64,000 bases of DNA, taken from positions 285,582,966 through 285,646,965 of the forward strand of contig CM057009.1 of assembly GCA_029891345.1 (NCBI GenBank), given 5' to 3'. The translations under genes were made by a program, and so were the position numbers. This DNA comes from Dryococelus australis. Its lineage: Eukaryota > Arthropoda > Insecta > Phasmatodea > Phasmatidae. The notes beneath the pieces were generated by a model. That model worked only from the letters and a program-made list of their open reading frames with translations. It ran no database searches and was not told the DNA's origin. This document shows positions 1 through 10,171 of this stretch, one piece after another (within the stretch, counting starts at the first letter, position 1; the number at the start of each line of letters is the position of its first letter).

Positions 1-1343
1 TATAGAGATGAAAAATGAATTTCAACAGCTTGCAAGAAAATTTGATAAACAGAAAAATTAATTTCAACAATTGGCAGAGAAGTTCGATGGGTTCAAAACT
101 GATTTCGAGGAAAAATTTGTGGAATGTTTAAACTATAAACAAAGTACAAAGTGCAGTAGAGGGTAATACAACGGGTTTTGCCGAATTGAAATTATAATTA
201 AATGAGGTTAGGGAGGACTGCACAACCAAGGTAAACCAGTGTGAGAATAGGGTGGTAGAATTGGCCCAATCTGTGACGCTAAATGAAAGTCCACTGGTAA
301 AATGTCAAAATAATTTAGAAACAGTAGCACAAAATTATAAAGTTTTGGAAATGAATGTTAACAAAATGCAGAAAGCACAGCAACATGTAAAGGAACTCGT
401 GTCTGCGCACGAGCACAATAATTTTAGAAAACAGTCATGAGATAGAAAAGGTGTAGGTACAAGTTCATGAACAAACTAGAGAGGTACAGCAAAATGAATT
501 GCATATACAGCAGGTAGAACAGACTTTGGCGGAAAATATTGAAAAGGTTTTTTTGAAAAGCCCGGCTATATGCCAACATTTAGAAAACATTAGGGAGGAA
601 GTAATAAATATTGGTCAGGAAAGTAGACAGCAATGTGAAGAGAAAATAATCAACTGAGGAGACGAGAATTCTCTTTACCAAAAGGGGGTAAATTTGTTCT
701 AACTATTGATGAAATAGCTTCTTTTGAAACTACAGTGTCTAAATTTTATGGAGACAATAGGGGACCAAATTCCATCCAATTCATACACAAGTGCGAAAGG
801 ATACTTAATTCTGTAGGGGTGTCAGAGGAACAACAAGTGCAACTTTTTGTGAATAAGCTAGATGCAGGCGCTTCATAGTAGGCACTGTGGAAGGAAACAG
901 AATGGACAAATTTCAATGAGACCCAAGGTTGTTTTTCTACAAAAATACTGGGGGATTCATGTGCAGGATGACATTTTACAGTATTTATTCACAGGCAGAT
1001 GTAGGAATTTTAATGATTCAATGGCAAATTATATACAAAGCTCGTACTTGCAATCAAAATATTTAGATAATAAAATTACAGATGAATGATTTATATCACA
1101 TATCATTCATCATTTTGTTTGGCATATCCAAGATTGTATGTTAGGAATGAGATCCAAATCTATCTATTATTGAAAAAAATTGCAATCAGAATTATAGTAA
1201 GGAAAATTCAATTCAAAATTCAGAAATACAGTCTGAGGGTGACATGTTGGTAGAGAAAAATCCAACTGAAGTTTTAGTACAAGGGGAAAGGGGAATATGT
1301 CAATGTATTCAGGAATTTATTACTGATACTAGAGTTGAATATT
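1..1343 (+). pseudogene. Gypsy element A: gag remnant
   Basis: This is the decayed gag region of a plus-strand LTR retrotransposon, cut by the left window edge. The first 650 bases encode Gln/Glu/Lys-rich stretches with the heptad look of a coiled coil, for example the open frame at 252-437. From about 700 to 1130, after frame changes, comes a recognisable retrotransposon capsid-like block: an FYGDN-type start, a CERIL segment, a QLFVNKLDAG segment, and a later piece ending in YLQSKYLDNKITDE. Gag is the structural protein that packages the element's RNA. Stop codons and shifts interrupt it at several places (near 655, 876 and 1087). The next coding block of the same element is the protease at 2173. 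The Gypsy assignment rests on order and motifs; clade is not determined. Confidence 0.7.
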
Positions 1344-1344
1344 G

Positions 1345-1735
1345 GTGTATTGTTTTCGAGTAGTCTGTCACGTCAGCTAAGGTTGACCTCTGTTATTTTC
1401 CTTGTTTCACCTTGTAATGCAATGCGATGGCTACGTGTTTAGTTTACTAGCCCAGTGAAAAGGAAAAGATGCAATGTCATCCTATGACGTCCTCACAAAC
1501 TATGTATTGCGATACCCGAGAAAGGTCGTGCTTCCCCTATATATCGATCAAAAGTTTCCTCATCGAAAAGTGGTCCAATGGTAGCATCGCTTGGTGCGTA
1601 ACTCTAGAAATTTACGTATTGTTTTCGAGCAGTTGGTCATGTCAGCTTAGGTGGACCTCGGTTATCTTCCTTGTTTCACCATGTCGTGCAATGCAAAGAC
1701 TACGTGTTTAGTTTACTAATCCAGTGAAAAGGAAA
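1345..1735. repeat. Direct duplication, ~267-bp period
   Basis: About 120 bp starting near 1345 recurs starting near 1612. Both copies contain TATTGTTTTCGAG, then CTTGTTTCACC, then TACGTGTTTAGTTTACTA, and end in CCAGTGAAAAGGAAAAG. The copies differ by scattered substitutions, so the duplication is not recent. A CTATATAT motif lies between the copies at about 1537, and CAATAAAC, a possible polyadenylation signal, follows at about 1843. The block lies inside element A between gag and protease. It is probably part of an LTR-type insertion, but its exact ends and any target duplication were not resolved. Confidence 0.6.
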
Positions 1736-1949
1736 AGGAGTGATGTAGTGCTCGTGCAGGGCAGCAAGTGACCACGCTACCATTTCATCTCTTGCTTAGT
1801 TTCTTTTTACTTTCTAGGAGTGTCATTTGTTTGAAGAGACGGCAATAAACTTCAGTGAAATTTAATTCATATCTTAATTTTTCTATTGGCACTCCTGATG
1901 CTGCTGCTGGCAATCTTCATTTCACAGGGTGTGTATAATTCCAGGACTC

Positions 1950-2172
1950 ACGTTGGGCACCAATTGAAATGTGTCACCATGTAGGTCAACACTTGTAGAG
2001 GTTGCTGTACGAATACTTGTGGGAGTCCGCAGCAAATACAACTTTCAAGTGCTCATTTATTTATTTCTCAGTCTCTCACTTTAACTGAGCTAGTCGAGCT
2101 AGTGTTTACTGCGGACTTCCACGAGTATTTGTACAGCAACCACTACAAGTGTCGACCGACGTTGCGACACAT
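1950..2172 (-). repeat. Short LTR-like palindrome with primer-site-like end
   Basis: Positions 1971-2038 and 2104-2172 are inverted copies of each other (about 68 bp, loop about 65 bp). Read on the minus strand the block starts TGTCGCAACG and ends ATGGTGACA, the TG...CA signature of an LTR. It contains an AATAAA-type signal near 2060. Nine bases beyond that end, the minus strand reads TGGTGCCCAACGTGAGTCC, close to the retroviral tRNA-Lys1,2 primer-binding site pattern. I infer a very short minus-strand LTR with palindromic termini, inserted into element A just before the protease. A foldback DNA transposon is the main alternative. Confidence 0.45.
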
Positions 2173-2346
2173 TACAAACTAAACATGGTACTAGACTCAG
2201 GAAGCGAAGTGACTACTAGCTCAGAGGGATTCCTGAATAGCCTTAGTAAAAGGGAAATACACATTGTAGCAACATCGCCATTATCAAATGTCACCATTTT
2301 AGGGTTTACTGTTGTTACGAAGTACGCCTTCTGTCCTTACTTGTAA
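2173..2346 (+). pseudogene. Gypsy element A: retropepsin N-terminal part
   Basis: This is the start of the aspartic protease of element A, which would cleave the Gag-Pol polyprotein. The frame carries VLDSGSEVTT at about 2188, with the catalytic Asp-Ser-Gly triad of retropepsins (D-S/T-G), followed by a Leu/Ile-rich stretch reaching VVTKY. The similarity stops near 2325 and the frame closes at 2346. The other half of the same domain resumes at about 2880, so the protease is interrupted by roughly 550 bp. It is a pseudogene because the domain is split and downstream frames contain stops. Confidence 0.65.
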
Positions 2347-2879
2347 TTAAGGGCTAGGAGGGTTTATGGTTGAGTTACATGGTGGGGGGCTGTAGCAAGA
2401 AATAGAACTGATGGGTAGATTGATGGAGGACTATCTGGAATAAAGCTGGGTTATTATTGTGTTAACAGAACATTACAATTACAAGAAACTATGTATTATC
2501 GGCGGAGCACTTTGAATATATTTATGATAACCTAATGAGAGCCTGTAGTAACTGGACTTGTCCCACCTTGCAAAGGCTGTTGTAAATGATACGGGGTTAC
2601 AGCGAATGGCACAGTGAGCCCTTGGGATCCTCCATTGTGGTCGGTATCACTACGGAGAAAGACACTGCCTGCCACTCTGTATCGCCCGATTTTTGCGTCG
2701 CATGTTGCAATCCGCACTGCTTCCTGGTTGGTAGTGGGGATTCTCACTTATCAGCGTTTGGCGAGGCATGCCCCATATGCAGCAACCACCTTCCTGGTTT
2801 GTACTTAAGTGATAGAGCTGGCTTAGGCGATGATGTAATTGAAGGTGCCTTCACACCACCATAGCACTACGGGGATCAG
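2326..2879. other. Unclassified insert splitting the protease
   Basis: About 550 bp separate the two halves of the element A protease. The tetramer TACG occurs at the left junction (about 2322-2325) and again at about 2872-2875, and could be a target duplication. No terminal inverted repeat or TG...CA ends are clear. There is a 71-codon minus-strand open frame (2532-2747), but I recognise no domain in it. The GC-richer composition of 2560-2870 differs from the AT-rich flanks. Probably a small mobile element or LTR fragment; identity unknown. Confidence 0.35.
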
Positions 2880-3045
2880 AATTCAAAATATTAAGGAAAA
2901 AAGTTCTAGAGGTGACTATAGCACATCAAAATATATGGATTGCCTTGTAAGTAGTGAAAGGGCTCAGTGTAAATGTAGTACTGAGAGTTGACTTGTTAGG
3001 AGAACATGAGGCTATTATAAATTATGCAGAAAATTGTGTAGAAAT
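2880..3045 (+). pseudogene. Gypsy element A: retropepsin C-terminal part
   Basis: The frame reads through a KVLEVTIAHQN segment, a VVKGLSVNVVL segment and a LLGEHEAIINY segment, typical of the C-terminal half of Gypsy retropepsins with the hydrophobic flap and the Leu/Gly-containing substrate-groove strand. One in-frame stop is present near 2950. The frame is cut at 3045, in the middle of a codon, by the insertion that begins at 3046. It continues without shift at 12272 on the far side, which shows both pieces were one gene before the insertion. Confidence 0.65.
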
Positions 3046-3119
3046 TGACGCATGTTCTGTAGGGGTGGACTATCTCAGAAGGTAGTATGGTATGTTGACC
3101 GCCCTGCCAACCCCAGCTT
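3046..3119 (-). repeat. LTR fragment (3' end of minus-strand Gypsy)
   Basis: Bases 3046-3084 match 6123-6161, for example GGACTATCTCAGAAGGTA against AGACTATCTCAGAAAGTA, with mainly transition differences. Bases 3090-3118 match 10170-10197 around GTTGACCGCCCTGCCAA. These two targets are separated by the 4.0-kb TIR element but are adjacent in this copy, which confirms they were once contiguous LTR sequence. After about 3119 the similarity ends abruptly. Confidence 0.6.
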
Positions 3120-3890
3120 CATGCTCTTAAGCAAGTGTTTAAAGTTAATGAAAGCAATGTCACCCAGTCGCATTGTTAGGAATGGAGAGGGTTTCATCAA
3201 TGTTATGTTTACGGGCTCGTTGATGGGCTTCGGTTTTGCGTGTTTACTTCCGGACGGGGCTCACGGAATTCTTAGACTCTACGTTAATTGTGTCATTATT
3301 CTTGCAAATACGAACAACAATGGTTTTAGTTATGAAATTATGGTTTAATGTTGACTTTACGTGAGCCCTAAGTGGGTTTGCGGGGAAAATGCAAACATAA
3401 ATTTTTTAGCTTGCTTACAGTGTTTGAAGTTACGTTAACTTAGCCTCGGCAAACAATTTTTTTTGGGAATAAACTAGGGAAAATAAACGCCAAATTTTGA
3501 AAATAATTAAACATTTCATGCTACTTTACTGTACGGTGTCCTTTATTTATGAGGCAAAATTTTACTTTACTTGGATACTTTTTCTTTTTTCTGTGGGACC
3601 TCGTTTCATGACACTGCAAGTTTTGTTTGTTAAATGCTCCACCTTAAAAAGAATTAAGTTACGTTTACAATTAAATTTAGAAGTTAACAAAAGTGGATTC
3701 TTGACGTGTGGGACATCTTGATGCACTCCCTACTAGACTACGATTTTGTAGGTGCCTTTTAATTAGACACCTAACCGCCCCTACTACACAAACCATCACT
3801 TTTGCGCATTGTCTTCGGGATGTGGTCTTCTGCTGATGTGATCACAACCTGCTAACTAGCTAAGGGGATTACACACAATTGGGGCACTAG
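3120..3890. other. Unassigned AT-rich stretch
   Basis: No coding similarity, inverted termini or repeat partner elsewhere in the window was recognised. It sits where the body of the left LTR of the minus-strand element should be and has probably replaced or interrupted it. It contains several AATAAA-like motifs (near 3470 and 3482), which are expected by chance in AT-rich DNA. Confidence 0.4.
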
Positions 3891-3899
3891 TTCAAATAT

Positions 3900-6010
3900 G
3901 CTGGCCACTGCAGGTACCTGTGCTGGAGACGGATGCAGGAGGCGGGCGAGGACGTTAAACCACTTGTCGCTTCATGGGGCACCCTCGCTTCCGAGGTACC
4001 GCAGTGGAGAAGGCTGGCCAGTGGAAGGAGGCTGGGGTCTGCCAGGCTGTCTCGTAGTATTCTTCAGGCACATGCTTCTGGCATGCAGCGGGCCTCTTGG
4101 GCAGTGGCAGACAGCTTGGGGCCAGCGTCCCGGGCATTGCTCACATCTGCTTTGTGGGTAGCTGTACAGCTGGGCTCCTTTCCGTCACTCGATTTAGTCA
4201 GGTTGTGAGTGCTGTTGTCAGTTGTGGTATCTATCTCTGCAGTTAACTGTTGTGTGCAGGCTACAGTATCGCGGGTAACCGGTGCGCAGAACCGACTTCT
4301 GGCCAATCCCGTCATGGGAGAGACCTCGTGTTCACTCGCTATTATACATTGGCCGGGCTTTGCGGTAATGTTCTTGTTCTGCGCAGTAGTCGCGACTTCT
4401 CTCTCTCTCTCTCTCTGATTTCACTTCCAGGCTGGAGGGGGCAGTCGCCAAGTTGACCATGTCGTCCTCAGGTGTTGGCGTTGGAAGCTCAAGGTTTTCA
4501 CTCTCCACAAGCGCACTTTCTCTATGCTTGTCCTGGAATAAGGGGAAGGATGGGTAAGGTAATGTGCCGTACATTCCAGGTTCCCTATCCTTGTTATGCT
4601 GCGCCAATTCGGGGGGAGGTGTAGGTGGGACTGAGCCTGGAGGGAAGGGGTATGTCACTGCATCCAGTTTGGTTCCTGGGGAGGGTGATCCTCCGTGGAA
4701 GGAAACCAACGAGGCTCGCGCAACGCATGCGATTGAGTCCTCGTGGGTGGGTTGACACTCTGTAGCCTGAGGAGCAACCAGGGGGGCAGGGGAGGTTCAC
4801 GACCTTGGCCTAGCGGTCATTAGAGGGTAGAAGGGGGGTTTCCCTTCACTTTCTCTGCTATGGCAAGGATGGTCGAGGGTGAGGTGGTTTGCTGGGTTAG
4901 GCCAGATTGTCTCATGAGGGGATGTCTGGTGAGGTTCGATAGGGGTACTGCTAGACACACACCTGGGTCTCGCAGTGAGTTCCTGTCCTGTTTGAGAATC
5001 TAATACTCTTTCCCAATAGTTGATTTCGGCCAGGAGGGCTTCCATCGCGATCGGTCTTGCGGCAGAAACTGCCGCAGGCGAGGGGTTTATCTCTCAATTG
5101 TCGGGCCCGAAGGCACCTGACACGTCAAGCCTGGGTGGGCTTTAGTACCCTCGAGTTATGGGGGGCTGGTGCAGGGTCGACCTCCAACCATAGCAACTGT
5201 ACTGGAGTAGAGCCTCGCTCTGTTCTGGGTACACACGCCGGTGTAAAGGTTCTTTCCGCCTGATAAAAAGTTCAGCTTCCTTGTCGGGTCGCTGTACTCG
5301 GGAATGCAGATCGGTGATTATCTCACTCAGGAGTTCATCTCGTGTAAAGTGAGATGTGAGTTGGGTCCGAAATTGGGGGCAACTTTTTACAAATTTGCCG
5401 TAGCGATCCCAACAGTGCTTGGTGGTACCTGTCAGCTGGGGGTGTGTATGGTTCACCCATTGTCTCTGCAGGATGAGGTGCTTGCGATACTCATTCTCGC
5501 AGGTAGCAAGGAATTTTGGGGGGTCCACGTAGTTTCTCTCGTTAAACTCGGGCAATGTCATTTCTGTTGGCAGCTCTTGTATACTTAGGCTATGCCTACG
5601 ACTGTGGTTACGGGGGTGGTATGTGTGCTCTCTTCGGCACATATCACACTGATATATCGTCCCGGGAGTAGTTACTCGTTCATCCAGCCACTCGATACAC
5701 AAGTGTTAGAGGATACAACTGACGGTGTATCGTCTACATCCTTAATGCTTGGGTCTTGGTGGTACATAGGTACTCGAGGCCATCTGTGTAGCGGGGGTCT
5801 CATCCCACCTGATACAGCTGTAGTGGTAGGACTGGTGACAGTAGGTAGTATAGCGTCCGATTCCAGGGCATCCAGTCACAGAACAGGGGGCATTGCTCGC
5901 ACCGGTGGTGATGTCGTTGGCTATCCGGCCATGTTGACTCGAGTCAGAGTCTTACATCATGGGCTCTATGGGCACCATGGGGTGTTTATGATGACTCCCC
6001 GAAGTCGTGA
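3900..6010 (-). pseudogene. Minus-strand Gypsy: gag remnant
   Basis: Reading leftwards from the primer-binding site at 6117, the minus strand has a Pro/Ser/Thr-rich leader (about 5.95-5.7 kb). Next is the best block (5142-5702), with LPTEMTLPEF, a PPKFLATCENEYRKHLI segment, and charged helices ending near DKEAELFIRRKEPL, the arrangement of a Gypsy capsid domain. Further Pro-rich open stretches (4797-5045, 4332-4709) continue to about 3.9 kb with frame changes. Gag would form the element's particle. I see no zinc knuckle, protease or polymerase downstream, so the copy appears to lack pol. The region is noticeably GC-richer than its surroundings. An Arg-Glu run at about 4396-4417 is a CT microsatellite inside the coding region. 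Confidence 0.6.
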
Positions 6011-6099
6011 ACGATACTCCCTTTAAAGGAGTAAACCAACCGGGGGGGGGGGATGTCTGGCATGCTCCAACTTCTAAGTCTTGGCTACCTGGAGTTATG

Positions 6100-6117
6100 G
6101 CCCCACATTGGGTGCCA
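6100..6117 (-). other. Primer-binding site, tRNA-Lys1,2 type
   Basis: The minus strand reads TGGCACCCAATGTGGGGC, which differs by two G-to-A or C-to-T transitions from the classical retroviral primer-binding site complementary to the 3' end of tRNA-Lys1,2. It lies five bases from the LTR boundary at 6123. This site would prime minus-strand DNA synthesis, and it fixes the orientation of the element and the position of its 5' LTR. Confidence 0.7.
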
Positions 6118-6122
6118 AATAT

Positions 6123-6161
6123 TGATGTGTGTTCTACAGGGGTAGACTATCTCAGAAAGTA
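6123..6161 (-). repeat. LTR end of minus-strand Gypsy (5' LTR, proximal piece)
   Basis: This 39-bp stretch begins TGATGTGTG and aligns with 3046-3084. It is the end of the 5' LTR next to the primer-binding site. The LTR is broken at 6161 by the 4.0-kb TIR element and resumes at about 10172. Confidence 0.6.
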
Positions 6162-9100
6162 TACACTGTTCACGATAAAGGGAGCATTTTTGAAAACCCT
6201 GCTAAAGTTCTACTTTCTTGCCCATTATGTATCCTTCCACCACATGTAAACAAACATTGCCATGTGTATGCCACATGTTAAAATCAATGTTTACTTTTCA
6301 GGACTGGCTAAATGTTTTGGACCATAAGTGATGAGCATTTATAACTAATTACATAATAATTGCAGTACACAATACCCATGAAGTGTGTAAGTGTATTTAT
6401 GTGTGTATATATATATATATGTGTGTGTTTCATGTATTATATACAATAGAAAAATATGTAACATATATAATTGTTTGGGTCATGTCAAAGAGCTCCGGTA
6501 GACAAAAACTTTACAAAACAAACAACAAACTATTGAAAAATGAACGCCCTAGCGATGAAGTCATGGAAACCGTGAAACAGCAAACATTAAACTTGGGTGG
6601 TGAACAAGGACCAACAAGGTACATTAAAAAAAGGACACACAGTAACGCAACACCATAGTTAAGCCGAAAAATAATTTGGAAGGACAGCCAAATTCAGATT
6701 TTGTAAGTACACCACCACTTGTCACACAAATTACCAAATATTTAAAAACTGTATTGCAAACTTAATGTTTCCACGACTCTTTTTCTAAGTGCCCCATCGC
6801 TCTGTAGCGTGACTAGTAAAACGTCAGCTCGAAAACATGGCTGTGTTTGGCCTCAGCTGACCAAAGTGAAGTGCAACTAAGCCATCAGGAAAAAAACATA
6901 GATCATGCAGGCATAAGTAGCAGAAATCTGAAGCGTAGAGCGAGGCCATACAAGGCCTTGATTAAACAACCACAACAAGTAAAAAAATAACGACAGACAA
7001 AGGGGAAAGGGGAAGGTAAGGGGGCAGAACAGCAAGGAAAGCGAGGTGATCTGTGTCGAGCCAAGAGTACACCACTACACAGATGTAGATGGTGTTGATA
7101 AACCTAACATGATGGTGCTAACGTGGCAGTATATAAATATGTATTATATAAAAAAGTAAAATGTATTAAATATATGCATGTATACATACATTTTTCAAAT
7201 ATTTTTATATGCACGTTTATAAATGGAGATAAATATATTTCAACATAGGCCTATTAAGTATGTGTAAAATAAAAATAATTTACACTAAAAATATAAACAT
7301 ATCAGCAAATGCATTTGTATATACGTACATTTTTTTTTGACACTGTTACTCTGTGTTCGTACCCTTCTGAGACCCTCCAAAAATGTACTGAACATTTATA
7401 CTGTGAATTGAATTGATAACAGATGGGTATACCAGGCTTTTATTTGGCACAACCTTCATTTGTACAAAGTAATTCTAAAACTAATGTATATTATTTTTAT
7501 CTAAGTGAAATGCCGATTCGGTGATGATCACATTTCCGGTGTCTCTTGTGGCCCAAATGGGTGCTACATTTCCTTTTTGTCAACCCCACACAGACCTCAA
7601 GAAACCAATTTTACAGGTAAAGTGCATGGACTCTCATTATTGTTGTGATTCCTTCATCACAATGACTGCAGCAAAACTGAAAATTTAAATGGGAAAAGTA
7701 TTTATATGAAATGATTCTACTTACAAAAAATGTTTCATGCATGCACAAAGTTCAAAGAAATATCTTATTATTCATGGTAAAACCAATACATATTTACAAA
7801 TGACAGCAAAATGATAATGTAAAGGACAAATTATTAAAGTAATACTTACAGGCAAGTTACTTTTATCTAGTGTGTATTTTGACTTCATTCCTCTGTGAGA
7901 TATTTTATTTAGTTTATTTACGGATAATCACAACCATGGAAGTTTTGTAATGCTTTTAGGTAATGTTTATAGTAAAAATTGAAATGTAAATAATTTATAA
8001 TTTAAAATATGTCTCAGATCAATTGAAAAGATTTATTTTCGAAAAAAACCAGATACCAACTGATATACAGGACTTAATTTCTTCGGTACAAATATAGCAA
8101 CATAAAATAACTAATATTATTATCAATATATCAATTGTAGCCAGGCCTCTGTGCTTTCGTTTTTTGTATGTGCTTATCGCTATAACTGTGAATGTGTTAG
8201 GTATGTCAATTGTAGCCCGGCCCTTACTGAAAGCTAGCTCATACAGCTTCTTTATACATACTTAATTTAACACTTACACTGCGTAATGTAATCTAATCTT
8301 TAAAAACCATGCATTCACAAGTAAACAGGAGCTCTGGGAGTCTGGGGTGTTGACTATGCTGTGTAATTTACAGTCACATTAAATTTCAGTGTTTACAATA
8401 TTTTTGCGGCCTACGTGGCAGATATAACAAACAATTAGGCCTACTTGAGAAGGCATACTATCTTCGTTGATATTTCTCTAAAGGTAGCAAGTTGTCTTGT
8501 CGTACATCCATTACAAAATTTAAACATGGAATTATTTTATATCTGTTGACAATTAATTGTAAATACTTTCTAGATTTTCTTACGGCAAGCATTACCAAAT
8601 AAAACAATACTAACATCAGAAAGAGTGTCGGCAACAAGCACAGCTATAGGTCTGTAGTTAACAAAACCAGCTTCAAATTTTGTAGTTTATAATGTTGGAA
8701 CACCTTTGGTGTAACATCAAACTGTGACGTTTATGTTACGTTAACATTAGTAAAACTTAACACTTTAACTTGGGATGAATAACTACATGAACACAAGTTT
8801 GAGGTTTAGCCTACATTACAAAATAACACAGTGATTTAGAAATGTGTCAAATTAATGTGTAATTATTGACAGGCACATTTGCACTTTTTATCAAGGCAGA
8901 TTTAAGAAAGGTTACATGGCTGGGTGTAAATAGATACGTACAGATGTATTTGAGATTAGGTCTTCATGACAAAACAACACAGTGATATAAAAACGTGTAA
9001 AATTAACGTATAATTATTGATGGCCAAATGTGTATTTGTTATCAAGGCAGATTTAAGAAAGGTTACATGGCTGGGCATAAATAGATACGTACAGATGTAT

Positions 9101-10167
9101 TTGAGGTTAGGCCTACATTACAAAACAACTCGGTGATATAAAAAAGTGTATAAAATTAACATATAATTATTGACTGCCAAATTGGCACTTGTTCCCAAGA
9201 CAGATTGGAAAGAAAGGTTAAACAGATGGGCGAAGGTTTTTTTTATATTATTTGTCAAACTTAGGATATAACATGTACTTCCCACACTCACATGAATATA
9301 TTGTCGCGTTTCTGCTGGCATTCATTAACATTCATTATTGTTATTTAACTTTCCGTTTGTGGTATCACTTTTCTAACTGTAAATTTCTACTTGTTCTTTT
9401 TCAATGATTTACTTCAATAATGTAATGGAGATAAGCGAGGAAAACGCGTTGTAAAAACTGTTAGGGAAAACACGTTGTAAAAACACATAAAAACTCTGGC
9501 AGTTGCAGTTGAAATTTTCATCATTTCTGCAACTTGTTCGATTACCTTGCACTGCTTCATCTCTTCTTGATGATTTAAATAATACTTTCGGCGAGATTTA
9601 CAAGGTCCTCCTGACACTGAATATTTGTACGTAGTTTGCTGGAACTTATAACTTTACACAAAATCACTACAGCACAATTAAACACTATACGACCCATAAT
9701 AAAACAATGCTGATTGCAGATAAGCTGAAAAATAAATGAGAAATATTGAAACACAACTACTTCCAGTTTCCAAATTTGTAGCTTGCCTCACAACCACTCC
9801 ACACATGCAGAGCCAAGCAACAAGCATGAAGGAACCACAACGGACCATTGGTTTTGACAGTTGTACCGATCATGTGACATAATATAATTATGAATTACAG
9901 TAAATACGTTATCTCTATGTAAATAATTACTTTAAAGTGTATAAAATAAACTTCAAACAATTTAAGTAACCATCAATTTAAACATTACACTTGCAATACC
10001 ACATTATTTCGTAGAACTACTTTTCACATTTCACTGCCAATATAACAGGGTTTGTTCATCCCCAGCGTGTGCGGTGACATACATGGTTATACATATGCAG
10101 TTGTGGGTGGTGGTTTTTTTTTCAAAGGATTATATCTAGAGTGCTCTCATTAACGTGAACTGCCTTT
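6162..10167. mobile_element. Unclassified 4.0-kb TIR transposon, AGTA duplication
   Basis: The 4,006-bp block is flanked by AGTA at 6158-6161 and 10168-10171. Its ends are imperfect inverted repeats: the left end contains GTTCACGATAAAGGGAGC and the reverse complement of the right end contains GTTCACGTTAATGAGAGC. Removing it joins two LTR pieces that are adjacent at 3084-3090. The interior is very AT-rich with no long frame. Candidate coding scraps are a Lys/Asn-rich plus-strand frame (6383-6658) and a minus-strand frame (9414-9617) with a helix-turn-helix look (VAEMMKISTATARV); neither is diagnostic. It also carries the 151-bp tandem repeat. The superfamily is undetermined; a 4-bp duplication would be compatible with CACTA/Chapaev-like families, but that is a guess. 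Confidence 0.55.
8801..9230. repeat. 151-bp tandem repeat, about 2.8 copies
   Basis: Copies begin near 8801, 8952 and 9103, each opening with a GAGGTTTAGCCTACATTACA-like word. Each continues through ACAGTGATATAAAA, TAATTATTGA, AAGGCAGATTTAAGAAAGG and GGTTACATGGCTGGG. The third copy is diverged towards its end. The array lies inside the 4.0-kb TIR element, near its minus-strand frame, and looks like element-internal minisatellite expansion. Confidence 0.75.
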
Positions 10168-10171
10168 AGTA

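Noticed and set aside
2532-2864. Short frames on both strands in the insert splitting the protease
   Set aside because: No recognisable domain; overlapping frames on both strands are typical of GC-richer non-coding DNA.
3898-4208. Plus-strand frames of 87-91 codons
   Set aside because: They lie antisense to the minus-strand gag remnant and have no domain.
6383-6658. 91-codon plus frame as an independent gene
   Set aside because: Low-complexity start over a TA/GT repeat; at most a coding scrap of the surrounding TIR element.
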